This document shows positions 8,947 to 17,099 of a stretch of 64,000 nt of DNA, piece after piece. The first letter of the stretch is position 1, and each line of letters starts with the position of its first letter. The notes under the pieces are model-generated. The model worked only from the letters and a program-made list of their open reading frames with translations. It was not told where the DNA came from and ran no database searches. Made by a program: the position numbers and the translations under genes. The DNA comes from Pseudomonas sp. (GTDB taxonomy: Bacteria > Pseudomonadota > Gammaproteobacteria > Pseudomonadales > Pseudomonadaceae), in NCBI GenBank assembly GCA_007713455.1, contig VMRT01000001.1:310001-374000 (forward strand), in the 5' to 3' direction.

Positions 8947-8962
8947 CTGGCTACTTATACAG
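8947..8962 (+). promoter_or_regulatory. LexA (SOS) box upstream of recA
   Basis: CTGGCTACTTATACAG fits the CTG-N10-CAG LexA operator of gammaproteobacteria with an AT-rich centre. It lies 40 bases before the recA start. A weak -10 (TACTTA) lies inside it with TTGCCT 16 bases upstream, so LexA bound here would block polymerase. Confidence 0.85.
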
Positions 8963-9002
8963 TTGTTGTGGCCTCCGGCCCTCTTGATCAAGTGAGGATT
9001 TG

Positions 9003-10046
9003 ATGGACGAGAACAAGAAGCGCGCCTTGGCTGCAGCCCTGGGCCAGATCGAAAAGCAGTTCGGCAAGGGCGCAGTGATGCGCATGGGCGATCATGATCG
9101 CCAGGCAATTCCGGCCATTTCTACCGGCTCGCTGGGCCTGGATATCGCGCTTGGAATTGGCGGCCTGCCCAAGGGCCGTATCGTCGAGATCTACGGTCCG
9201 GAATCCTCCGGTAAGACCACTCTGACCCTGTCGGTAATCGCTGAAGCGCAGAAGATGGGCGCCACCTGTGCTTTCGTCGATGCCGAGCACGCGCTGGACC
9301 CGGATTACGCTGGCAAGCTGGGCGTGAACGTCGACGACCTGCTGGTTTCGCAGCCTGATACCGGCGAGCAGGCGCTGGAAATCACCGACATGCTGGTGCG
9401 CTCCAACGCGGTGGATGTGATCATCGTCGACTCCGTGGCGGCGCTGGTGCCCAAGGCCGAAATCGAAGGCGAGATGGGCGATACGCACGTCGGCCTGCAG
9501 GCCCGTCTAATGTCTCAGGCGCTGCGCAAGATCACGGGCAATATCAAGAACGCCAACTGCCTGGTCATCTTCATCAACCAGATCCGCATGAAGATCGGCG
9601 TGATGTTCGGCAGCCCGGAAACCACCACCGGTGGTAACGCGCTGAAGTTCTACGCCTCGGTTCGTCTGGATATTCGCCGTACCGGCGCGGTCAAGGAAGG
9701 CGACGAAGTGGTCGGCAGCGAAACCCGCGTCAAGGTAGTGAAGAACAAGGTGGCGCCGCCCTTCCGTCAGGCTGAGTTCCAGATCCTCTATGGCAAGGGC
9801 ATCTACCGCAATGGCGAGGTCATCGATCTCGGCGTGCAGCAGGGCCTGGTGGAGAAGTCCGGCGCCTGGTACGCCTACAAGGGCAACAAGATCGGCCAGG
9901 GCAAGGCCAACGCCGCCAAGTATCTGGAAGACAATCCGGAGATCGGTCAGGAGATCGAGCAACAGATCCGCGACAAGTTGCTGGTAGTTGCGCCAAACAC
10001 CAAGGCCAACCCGGTTACCGAAGATCTGGCTGACGCCGATCTCTGA
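9003..10046 (+). CDS. recA: Recombinase RecA
   Basis: A 347-residue RecA: it forms ATP-dependent filaments on single-stranded DNA, drives strand exchange and triggers LexA self-cleavage. Walker A GPESSGKT is at 65-72, followed by VDAEHALDP, the L1/L2 loop segments and [22 protein letters not shown]. The acidic C-terminal end is typical. The ATG at 9003 is preceded by GTGAGGA; the TTG just before it is not needed. recX follows after 5 bases, and a LexA box is upstream. Confidence 0.99.
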   Translation: MDENKKRALAAALGQIEKQFGKGAVMRMGDHDRQAIPAISTGSLGLDIALGIGGLPKGRIVEIYGPESSGKTTLTLSVIAEAQKMGATCAFVDAEHALDPDYAGKLGVNVDDLLVSQPDTGEQALEITDMLVRSNAVDVIIVDSVAALVPKAEIEGEMGDTHVGLQARLMSQALRKITGNIKNANCLVIFINQIRMKIGVMFGSPETTTGGNALKFYASVRLDIRRTGAVKEGDEVVGSETRVKVVKNKVAPPFRQAEFQILYGKGIYRNGEVIDLGVQQGLVEKSGAWYAYKGNKIGQGKANAAKYLEDNPEIGQEIEQQIRDKLLVVAPNTKANPVTEDLADADL

Positions 10047-10051
10047 TCCCC

Positions 10052-10519
10052 ATGGCTGCCGTGCTCGATAACCCCGTCGCGGTACGGCGGACGGCCATGG
10101 ATCTGCTGGCTCGACGCGAACATGGTCGCGTCGAGCTGGCTCGCAAGCTGCGCCAGCGTGGCGCCCCGCCTGAGTTGATCGAGCAGGCCCTGGATCGTCT
10201 ATGCGAGCAGGGGCTGCTTTCCGAATCCCGATATCTCGAAAGCTTTGTCAGAAGCCGGGCCAATGCCGGCTATGGGCCGTTGCGTATCCGCGAGGAATTG
10301 GCCCAGCGCGGGCTGGCCAGAGCGGATATCGAGCAGGCATTGCGTGACAGTGGTTTTGACTGGGGTGAGCAGCTGCGCGAACTCTGGCAGCGCAAGTTCG
10401 CTGGACGGTTGCCTGCCGATGCCAAAGAGCGGGCGAAGCAGGGGCGCTTTCTCAGCTATCGCGGTTATCCGCTGGAGTTGATCAGTCGAGTGTTGCGCGG
10501 CGACAGCTCGGCGGATTGA
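10052..10519 (+). CDS. recX: RecA regulatory protein RecX
   Basis: The 155-residue RecX-type protein modulates RecA filaments, usually by capping growth. It has the three-helix repeats of the family: [19 protein letters not shown] near the N-terminus, a central [27 protein letters not shown] repeat and a C-terminal [17 protein letters not shown] repeat. It begins 5 bases after the recA stop and must be co-transcribed with it, as in most Pseudomonas. Confidence 0.96.
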   Translation: MAAVLDNPVAVRRTAMDLLARREHGRVELARKLRQRGAPPELIEQALDRLCEQGLLSESRYLESFVRSRANAGYGPLRIREELAQRGLARADIEQALRDSGFDWGEQLRELWQRKFAGRLPADAKERAKQGRFLSYRGYPLELISRVLRGDSSAD

Positions 10520-10630
10520 TGCGGTAACGGGGCTCTATGCCAGGTTGTGCGCGTCGGAGACCAGTCGGTGCTGAAGCCGACCAGCCTTACGAGCGCTCGC
10601 AATATCCGGAGTCCAGGCCATCAAAGGCCA

Positions 10631-11722
10631 TCAGTCCTCGCTTGCCAGCGGCCGCGCCCAGTTGGCCGGTTCGTTGACGTAGTCCGTCAGCTCCCTCAAG
10701 CGACCGTGGTTGCGGCCGTTGAAGACGAAGCTCAAGCGCGGCAGGCGCTGTAGTTCGGGCTCGTCCAGTTCCGATTCACAGCAGTTCTGCTGTTCGAATA
10801 CGCCTTTCAGACACAGATCGGTGAACTCCGCGTTCAGGTATTCCATCGCCTGGTCGTTCAGTGCGTGGTTGAGGCGCAGAACGAAACGATCCTTCAGCCA
10901 GCGGCTCGAGTGGAAGTTGCGATAGAAGTTGGCGATTTCCCTGGCTGCTTCCTCGGCATCGTCCACCAGGCGCATCAATCGCATGTCGCTGGGCAGGATG
11001 TAGCGATTCTCCTCCAGCTGTCCGCGCATGAACTGCAGTGCATCCTTCCAGTAGGTGCCGCCGGGTTCGTCGAGCAGCACGATCGGCACCAGCGGACTCT
11101 TGCCAGTCTGGATCAGCGTCAGCACTTCCAGTGCTTCGTCCAGCGTGCCGAACCCACCGGGGCAGAGCACCAGCGCATCGGCTTCCTTGATGAAGAACAG
11201 TTTGCGCACGAAGAAGAAATGGAACGACAACAGGTTCTCGGTGCCACCCACCGTCGGGTTGGGGTGTTGCTCGAAAGGCAGCGTGATGTTCAGCCCGAGG
11301 CTGCTGTCGCGCCCCGCGCCCTCGTGAGCGGCGGCCATGATGCCGCCACCGGCGCCGGTGATGACCATGAAGTTGTAATGCGCAAGGATGGAGCCCAACT
11401 GACGGGCCAGCGCATACAGGGGATGTTCGACCGGCGTACGGGCTGAGCCGAAAACCGTGACCTTGCGGCGCCGCTTGAACTGGTCGAGCCGGCTGAATGC
11501 GTGCTCCATTTCGCGCATCGTCTGCAGCAGGATTTTGGCATCCCAGCGGCTGCGGTCGGCCTGAGCCATGCGCATGACGGTCACCAGCATCTCCCGGTAT
11601 AGGGGCAGGTTCGCACTGTTCTCCGGAACGACCAAGGCGGCCAGCTCATCGATCTTGCTTTCCAGCTCGGCGCCGCTGGTCTTGAAATGCCGCGACAGAT
11701 AGTCATCCGAATCAAAGGACAT
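10631..11722 (-). CDS. LOG-family (Rossmann, lysine-decarboxylase-like) protein
   Basis: The 363-residue protein has a LOG domain at about 85-290. It shows FGSAR (91-95), GGGIMAAAHEGA (125-136) and the hallmark PGGFGTLDE (188-196). Proteins with this motif cleave nucleoside 5'-monophosphates to base and ribose phosphate (LOG, PpnN); the old label lysine decarboxylase is wrong. An 80-residue N-terminal helical segment and a long C-terminal extension set it apart from short LOG proteins and make it nearer to the larger PpnN-like group. It converges with recX. The true substrate is not known. Confidence 0.85.
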   Translation of the reverse strand: MSFDSDDYLSRHFKTSGAELESKIDELAALVVPENSANLPLYREMLVTVMRMAQADRSRWDAKILLQTMREMEHAFSRLDQFKRRRKVTVFGSARTPVEHPLYALARQLGSILAHYNFMVITGAGGGIMAAAHEGAGRDSSLGLNITLPFEQHPNPTVGGTENLLSFHFFFVRKLFFIKEADALVLCPGGFGTLDEALEVLTLIQTGKSPLVPIVLLDEPGGTYWKDALQFMRGQLEENRYILPSDMRLMRLVDDAEEAAREIANFYRNFHSSRWLKDRFVLRLNHALNDQAMEYLNAEFTDLCLKGVFEQQNCCESELDEPELQRLPRLSFVFNGRNHGRLRELTDYVNEPANWARPLASED

Positions 11723-11837
11723 ACAACATCTCCATGTATGAGCGTCGCGTTCAGGCTATAGGGTGCGGTCAGCCGGCTCAAGCCGGTTGCGTGGCGCGCA
11801 GGCGACCGAAGCCGCAAGCGGCTTCGGCGGGCTGCGT

Positions 11838-13247
11838 TCAGATGGCGATTCGGTCGCCAGGTTCCGGAATGCGTGCTTCCCAGTCGAGACGTTCACGGAT
11901 GGTCTGCTGCAGCGCCTGCATCTTCTCCAGCTCGCCGTGCACCAGGTAGAGCTCCGGACGGCTTTCGAAGTTGCTGACCCAGTCGATGAGCTGAGACTGG
12001 CCGGCGTGGGCGGAGAACCCTCCGAGGGTATGCACCTTGGCATTCACGGCGATGCGCTGGTGCAGCAACTTGACGCTTTTCGCTCCGTCGACGATGGCAC
12101 GGCCGAGGGTACCGCGTGCCTGGAAACCAGGGATCACCAGATGGCACTCCTCGCGCCAAAGGTTGTGCTTGAAGTGGTGCAGGATGCGCCCGCCGGTGCA
12201 CATGCCGCTGCCAGCGATAATGATCACGCCGCTCTTGAAGCGGTTGATCGCCATCGATTCTTCCGGTGTCGGCGTGGATCGGAGGATCGGCAACCAGCGC
12301 TCGGCGTAAAGCTTGCCGCTGGCTCCGCTCAGGGCATTGTCGATGCCGTCGAGATCCAGCTGATCCTTGTAGTGCGAGTAGATGGCGTTGGCGCCGATGG
12401 CCATCGGGCTGTCCAGGAATACCGCTTGCTGCGGCAGGCGGCCTTCCCGGTAGAAGCGCCCGAGGTAGTAGATCAGGTCCTGCGTACGTCCGACGGCGAA
12501 GGAGGGCATCAGCACGTTGCCGCCATCGCGATGGGCCTGTTGCAGGATGCCGGCCAGCTCCTCGATCGTGTCTTCGTGGCTGCGGTGGTCGCGGTCGCCA
12601 TAGGTGGACTCCATGAGCACCACGTCAGCTTCCTTGAGCACGGTCGGCGCATGCATCAGCGGCGAGCAGTCGTTGCCCAGGTCGCCCGAGAAGACCACGC
12701 GCCGTGTTCTGCCATGGTCGTGCACATCCAGTTGCACGATCGAGGAGCCGAGGATGTGACCGGCATCGTGGAAGGTCACCGCGACACCTGGCGCGACATC
12801 GAACGTCTCGCCATAGGCGTGGGGAGTGCGCTGGCTCAACATGCGCTCGGCGTCGACGCGGGTATAGAGCGGCTGGATCATCGGTTTGCCGATGCGCGCG
12901 CGCCACTTGTTTTCCCACTCGGCATCCTTTTCCTGAATCTGCGCCGAATCCAGCAGCATCAGTTCGAGCAGCTCCGCGGTGGCATCGGTGCAGTGCACGG
13001 CGCCGCGGTAGCCGAGGGCGACCAGGCGCGGGAGCAGGCCGCTGTGGTCGATATGCGCGTGGGACAGCACCACCGCATCGAGTGTCTTGGGGTCGAAGGC
13101 GAACGCGCTGCGGTCGCTGCCGGCTTCTTCCCGGCGGCCCTGGTGCATGCCGCATTCGAGCAGAACCCTTGCACCGTCATGGGTCTCAATGAGATAGCAG
13201 GAGCCGGTTACCTGCTGAATGGCGCCTAGAAAACTGAGCAAAGCCAT
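11838..13247 (-). CDS. MBL-fold, beta-CASP RNA metallohydrolase
   Basis: A 469-residue protein of the CPSF/Ysh1-like beta-CASP branch of metallo-beta-lactamases, which are mostly RNA nucleases. The metal motif SHAHIDHSG gives H63, H65, D67 and H68. Downstream are GHILGSSIVQLD, the SGDLGN segment, a beta-CASP insert, GSGMCTGGRILHH and the C-terminal HTLGGFSAHA motif. I chose ATG 13247, preceded by CAGGAAGG; the longer frame adds 40 residues without similarity. It is divergent from the phosphoketolase-like gene and shares a 132-base promoter region with it. Confidence 0.9.
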   Translation of the reverse strand: MALLSFLGAIQQVTGSCYLIETHDGARVLLECGMHQGRREEAGSDRSAFAFDPKTLDAVVLSHAHIDHSGLLPRLVALGYRGAVHCTDATAELLELMLLDSAQIQEKDAEWENKWRARIGKPMIQPLYTRVDAERMLSQRTPHAYGETFDVAPGVAVTFHDAGHILGSSIVQLDVHDHGRTRRVVFSGDLGNDCSPLMHAPTVLKEADVVLMESTYGDRDHRSHEDTIEELAGILQQAHRDGGNVLMPSFAVGRTQDLIYYLGRFYREGRLPQQAVFLDSPMAIGANAIYSHYKDQLDLDGIDNALSGASGKLYAERWLPILRSTPTPEESMAINRFKSGVIIIAGSGMCTGGRILHHFKHNLWREECHLVIPGFQARGTLGRAIVDGAKSVKLLHQRIAVNAKVHTLGGFSAHAGQSQLIDWVSNFESRPELYLVHGELEKMQALQQTIRERLDWEARIPEPGDRIAI

Positions 13248-13304
13248 GTTGCCTTCCTGTCTGTACGATGATGTCCACATTGCCCGCTCGGTTGCCATGA
13301 CCAC

Positions 13305-13318
13305 TTGATACATATCAG
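13305..13318. promoter_or_regulatory. Candidate ANR/FNR (Dnr) box in divergent promoter
   Basis: TTGATACATATCAG matches the TTGAT-N4-ATCAA operator of the oxygen-sensing regulator ANR and its relative Dnr at nine of ten fixed positions. It sits in the 132-base region between the metallohydrolase (start 13247) and the phosphoketolase-like gene (start 13380). It is 58 and 62 bases from the two starts, so either or both could respond to low oxygen. Confidence 0.6.
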
Positions 13319-13379
13319 AGATAACGAATCGAGCGCTGCCTAGACTACAGCACAACCCGCTTACCAACGGAGTGAACCC

Positions 13380-15794
13380 ATGAGTCAGCTACTGCCCAGC
13401 CTTGTCGAGCTGGATCAACACGCGCAAGCCGAACCGGAGTTCGCCACCTGGCGTGTAGGTTTCGGGCCGTTCGAGCACGCGCTGGAGACCCAGGCGGCGG
13501 TGTTCCGGTTGGCCCATCAGCTGGTACAGGCAGGTCATCAGCCGGATCTGGCCAGTGTTTACCGGCTGCTGCAGGCGGTCGACCGGGTCGCCAGCGCCGG
13601 ACTCTGGCTGGTGGTGCACATGACCTACGCGCGCCAGGTGCATCTGGACGGTTCGCCGTTGGCTGCCGAGGATTTCAAGCAGAACCCCGAGGGGCATACC
13701 GGCGGCGCGCTGAACATGGTGCCGGCCTATGCCGGTTACCTGGCCCTGAATGCACTGACTGGCCGCACCCGCGCCTGGCTGATGGGGCAGGGCCACTGTG
13801 TGGCGGCCGTCGATGCGCTCAACCTGCTGACGGGCAACCTGCATCCGGAGCAGGAGCAGGCCTACGCGGGCGGCGAGGCGGGCATGAATCGCCTGCTGCA
13901 GGATTTCTACGGGTACGGCCAGGCCGCCGACGGCAGTCCGCTCGCGCCGCTGGGCAGCCATGTCAATCCGCACACCGCCGGCGGCATTGCCGAGGGCGGT
14001 TATCTCGGTTTCGCCGAGCTGCAATACGCACACATGCCGCTGCCGGGCGAGACGCTGGTGGCCTTTCTTTCCGATGGCGCGGCGGAAGAGCAGCGCGGCA
14101 GTGACTGGATTCCCCGCTGGTGGCGTGCCGAAGATTGCGGCGTCGCGCTGCCGGTGATGATTGCCAACGGGCGGCGAATCGAGCAGCGTACCGCGCTTGG
14201 CACCGAGCAGGGGCTCGAGGATTTCCGTCAGCACTTGAGTCAGTGCGGCTTCGACCCGATGCCGTTCGATGGGCGTGACCCTGCTGCTTTCGTCACCACC
14301 CTGTGGGAGATGGAGCTGCGCCTGGAGCGACGCGTGGAAGAGAAGGCGCGCGGCATTCTCAACTATCCGCTGCCGATGCCCTACGGCATCGCCGAGACGG
14401 TGAAAGGCTTCGGCTTCTATGGTGCCGGCAGCAACGCAGCGCACAACCTGCCATTGCCGGGTAATCCGAGCCGCGATGAGCAGTCACGCGACCTGTTCAA
14501 CGAGCACGCGGCGCGTCTGTTCGTACCGCAACAGGAGCTGGCTGCTTCACTGGAGCTGTTCACGCGCAGTCGCCAGGGTCGAACGCTGGAGCGCGACAAT
14601 CCGCTCGCCTCGCGACGCCCGCCTGCGCCGACCATGCCAAAGTTGAACTACCGCGACGACGCCTGTTCACCAATGGCAGCGGTCGATCGTTTTTTCGTCG
14701 AGTTGACGGCCGCCAACCCCGCGTTGCGGCCGCGGGTGGGGAATCCGGACGAGCTGGCCAGCAACCGTTTGGGCGGCGTGCTAAAGGCGCTCAAGCATCG
14801 CGTCATCGAGCCGGAAAGCGAGCTGGAGGCCGTGGACGGCGCCATCATCACCGCTCTCAACGAGGAGGCGGTGGTATCCGCCTGCCTTGCCAACCAGGGC
14901 GGCTTGAATCTGGTGGCGAGCTACGAAGCCTTCTGCGTGAAGATGCTGGGCGTGGTGCGGCAGAGCATTATTTTTTCCCGGCAGCAAAAGGAGATTGGCA
15001 GGCCTGCAGGCTGGCTCGGCTGGCCCTTGATCGCGACGTCGCACACCTGGGAAAACGGCAAGAACCAGCAGTCCCACCAAGACACGACCTTCTGCGAGGC
15101 GCTGCTCGGAGAGATGAACGACATGGTCCGGGTGCTGTTTCCGGCCGACCACAACAGCGCCCTGGCGCTGCTGCCATCGATCTACCAGGCACGCGGCGAA
15201 CTGGCCTGCCTGGTCATGCCCAAACGCGACCGGCCGTGCTACTTCGATCAGACCCAGGCCGAGCAGTTGGCGCGCGACGGCGCCATCGTGGTCGAGGAGC
15301 AGCCGGGCAACGAGGCATTGCTGCTGATTGCCAACGGCAGCTATCAGCTGGGCGAGATGCTCCGTGCGGTCAAGCGGCTCAAGGAGGCCGACTGCGCTTA
15401 TCGGCTGGTCTATCTGCAGGAGCCGGGCCGCTTCCGCGGGCCGCGCGATCATTGGGAAGTCGGGGTGCGCGCCAGCGAAGGCGTGGTGGAGCGGTTGTTC
15501 CCGGATGCGATGGAAATGCGCGTGCTGTTGACGCACATGCGGCCGGAAGTGGCGCGCGGTCACCTGTGGCCGATTCTGCCGGACGCGCGCAAGTGCTCGG
15601 CGCTCGGCTATCGCAACCGCGGCGGCACGCTGGATGAATTCGGTATGCAATTCGCCAACCGCGCCAGCTGGGCCAACGTGCTCGCGGCCTGCGCACGCCT
15701 GCGTAACGTGCCGCGCACGGCGCTGCTTACCAGGGACGAGGCTGCCGCTGTAGCTGGCAGGGGGGATCCGCAGATACTGCGGGGCGACGCTTGA
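13380..15794 (+). CDS. Phosphoketolase-like thiamine diphosphate-dependent enzyme, atypical
   Basis: The 804-residue protein aligns by eye with the xylulose-5-P/fructose-6-P phosphoketolase family along its whole length. Matches include NPEGHTGGALNMV (H106, as in the GHWGT motif), MGQGH at 135-139 (GPGH in the family), GSHVNPHTAGGIAEGG, SDGAAEE at 231-237 (usually GDGEAET), IANGRRI (N263) and SHTWENGKNQQSHQDTTF. The altered GDGE and GPGHG motifs suggest changed catalysis. Related Pseudomonas proteins have been annotated as xylulose 5-phosphate 3-epimerase, which I recall but cannot verify. GGAGTGA precedes the start. It could feed acetyl phosphate or pentose metabolism under low oxygen, given the box upstream. 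Confidence 0.8.
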   Translation: MSQLLPSLVELDQHAQAEPEFATWRVGFGPFEHALETQAAVFRLAHQLVQAGHQPDLASVYRLLQAVDRVASAGLWLVVHMTYARQVHLDGSPLAAEDFKQNPEGHTGGALNMVPAYAGYLALNALTGRTRAWLMGQGHCVAAVDALNLLTGNLHPEQEQAYAGGEAGMNRLLQDFYGYGQAADGSPLAPLGSHVNPHTAGGIAEGGYLGFAELQYAHMPLPGETLVAFLSDGAAEEQRGSDWIPRWWRAEDCGVALPVMIANGRRIEQRTALGTEQGLEDFRQHLSQCGFDPMPFDGRDPAAFVTTLWEMELRLERRVEEKARGILNYPLPMPYGIAETVKGFGFYGAGSNAAHNLPLPGNPSRDEQSRDLFNEHAARLFVPQQELAASLELFTRSRQGRTLERDNPLASRRPPAPTMPKLNYRDDACSPMAAVDRFFVELTAANPALRPRVGNPDELASNRLGGVLKALKHRVIEPESELEAVDGAIITALNEEAVVSACLANQGGLNLVASYEAFCVKMLGVVRQSIIFSRQQKEIGRPAGWLGWPLIATSHTWENGKNQQSHQDTTFCEALLGEMNDMVRVLFPADHNSALALLPSIYQARGELACLVMPKRDRPCYFDQTQAEQLARDGAIVVEEQPGNEALLLIANGSYQLGEMLRAVKRLKEADCAYRLVYLQEPGRFRGPRDHWEVGVRASEGVVERLFPDAMEMRVLLTHMRPEVARGHLWPILPDARKCSALGYRNRGGTLDEFGMQFANRASWANVLAACARLRNVPRTALLTRDEAAAVAGRGDPQILRGDA

Positions 15795-15803
15795 TAAATA
15801 AAC

Positions 15804-15839
15804 CTGGCAGGACGGCGGGCCGTGGCCTGCTCCTGCCAG
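15804..15839. terminator. Hairpin between convergent genes
   Basis: Nine-base perfect arms CTGGCAGGA (15804-15812) and TCCTGCCAG (15831-15839) enclose an 18-base G+C-rich loop. No T run follows, so it is a terminator-like hairpin that could stop both converging transcripts only weakly. Confidence 0.5.
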
Positions 15840-15849
15840 CGTTCACCTG

Positions 15850-16248
15850 TTAGCGGTCGCAGTCCGAGGCCTTGTAGCGCTCGCTGGCGATGGGCTTGTT
15901 GCTCTGGTACTCGCTGAAGTCATAGCGCAGGACTGCGCCCTGGCTCATCAGCTTGCGTAGTCCTTCATTGCCACAGACGCTAACAGCGAGCTGGCTGCGC
16001 ACATCGGCCGGGTTATCGCGCATCTGCGCCGCATGCCGCGGCTGTACGCTGAGATGGTTTACCAGCATGTTGTTTTCTACGGTGTAGCCCTGATCAAGAA
16101 TGTCTTCGTTGATCGCGCGAGGCGTTCCGACACTGCTTTCGCGGGCGACCTGCTCGAGCAGCTGATTCAGCTGTTGCTCCTGCAGCGAGGCAGCGTGGGC
16201 AACGGGGAGGGCGAGGCTCAGAGCGAGCAGGGTGGTCAGACGATACAT
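15850..16248 (-). CDS. PA3611-family quorum-sensing-regulated virulence factor, secreted
   Basis: A 132-residue protein with a clean signal peptide (MYRLTTLLALSLALPVAHAA, cleavage after AHA). The mature part carries the PRAINEDILDQGYTVENN block and two cysteines (in SVCGNEG and ASDCDR) that could form a disulfide in the periplasm. It resembles the small P. aeruginosa protein PA3611, reported as quorum-sensing-regulated; the biochemical role is unknown. The position between the phosphoketolase-like gene and the DTW gene also agrees with that genome as I remember it. Confidence 0.7.
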   Translation of the reverse strand: MYRLTTLLALSLALPVAHAASLQEQQLNQLLEQVARESSVGTPRAINEDILDQGYTVENNMLVNHLSVQPRHAAQMRDNPADVRSQLAVSVCGNEGLRKLMSQGAVLRYDFSEYQSNKPIASERYKASDCDR

Positions 16249-16337
16249 GGCGGTCTCCTTTTGACTGCGCTATTTCGACCGGCTGCCTGTGGTGCGGTTC
16301 ATTTAACGGTGCTGGGCAGAAGTCTCGCTGGCGCTGG

Positions 16338-16343
16338 TAGACT
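16338..16343 (+). promoter_or_regulatory. Candidate extended -10 element for the DTW-domain gene
   Basis: TGGTAGACT reads as an extended -10 (TG-N-TAGACT) followed by a G+C-rich discriminator, 32 bases before the DTW-domain start. No good -35 is present. Confidence 0.35.
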
Positions 16344-16375
16344 GCCGCGCTTCATCGTCACCCTCGAGTCAATTC

Positions 16376-17086
16376 ATGCCCCATGCCGTAGCCCGTCTGC
16401 GCAGCGAACGCCTGGCGAAAAGCCTCAAGCCCTTCGTTGCCCGCGGCTCCCGGGCGCCGCGCTGCGAGCGCTGCCGGGTACCATTCAGCCATTGCCTTTG
16501 CCCTTGGTTGCCGACGATCGAGAGCGATTGCGGCGTCTGCCTGCTGATGCACGATATCGAGCCGCTCAAGCCTAGCAATACGGGCTGGCTGATTGCCGAT
16601 GTGGTGCGCGATACCTTCGCCTTCACCTGGCAGCGCACGGGCGTGGACCCGCGATTGCTGGCGCTGCTGGCCGATCCGCAATGGCAGCCACTGGTGATCT
16701 TTCCGGGCGAATACGCCGAGTCGAGGCGGGTGGTCGAGCAAGTTGAGCGGGATAACGCTAAGCGCCCGCTGTTCATACTGCTCGATGCCACCTGGACCGA
16801 GGCGCGCAAGATGTTTCGCAAGAGCCCCTACCTGGATGGCCTGCCGGTGCTGAGCCTGCGACCCGAGGTGCTGTCGCGCTACCGGCTGCGCCGGTCCACC
16901 TGCAGCGACCATCTGTGCACCGCCGAGGTCGCGGCGCTCTGTCTGGATCTGGCTGGAGATTCGGCCGCGTCGAACACGCTCGATGCCTTGCTCGACGTGT
17001 TCACCGAGCACTATCTGGGTGCCAAGTATCATCGCCAGCCGGACGTGCAGAATGCCGCGCATCTGGCATTGAAGCCTGCGCGCTGA
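16376..17086 (+). CDS. DTW-domain tRNA-uridine aminocarboxypropyltransferase
   Basis: The 236-residue protein carries the DTW domain of TapT/TuaA-like enzymes, which add the 3-amino-3-carboxypropyl group from S-adenosylmethionine to a tRNA uridine. Near the N-terminus C-x2-C-x6-C-x-C (CERCRVPFSHCLC) forms a probable zinc site. The core holds LLMHDIEPLKPSNTG, the DTW signature LLDATWTEARKM and LRPEVLSRYRLRRS. The C-terminal region ends HRQPDVQNAAHLALK. At 236 residues it is slightly longer than the E. coli form. The specific tRNA position is inferred from the family. Confidence 0.85.
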   Translation: MPHAVARLRSERLAKSLKPFVARGSRAPRCERCRVPFSHCLCPWLPTIESDCGVCLLMHDIEPLKPSNTGWLIADVVRDTFAFTWQRTGVDPRLLALLADPQWQPLVIFPGEYAESRRVVEQVERDNAKRPLFILLDATWTEARKMFRKSPYLDGLPVLSLRPEVLSRYRLRRSTCSDHLCTAEVAALCLDLAGDSAASNTLDALLDVFTEHYLGAKYHRQPDVQNAAHLALKPAR

Positions 17087-17099
17087 ACTCGATTGGCCG

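Noticed and set aside
8985..8998. TTGATCAAG before recA as an ANR box
   Set aside because: It is a simple TTGATCAA palindrome without the 4-base spacer and second ATCAA half required.
11763..13229. 488-residue plus-strand frame opposite the metallohydrolase
   Set aside because: Antisense shadow of the beta-CASP gene; no recognised domain.
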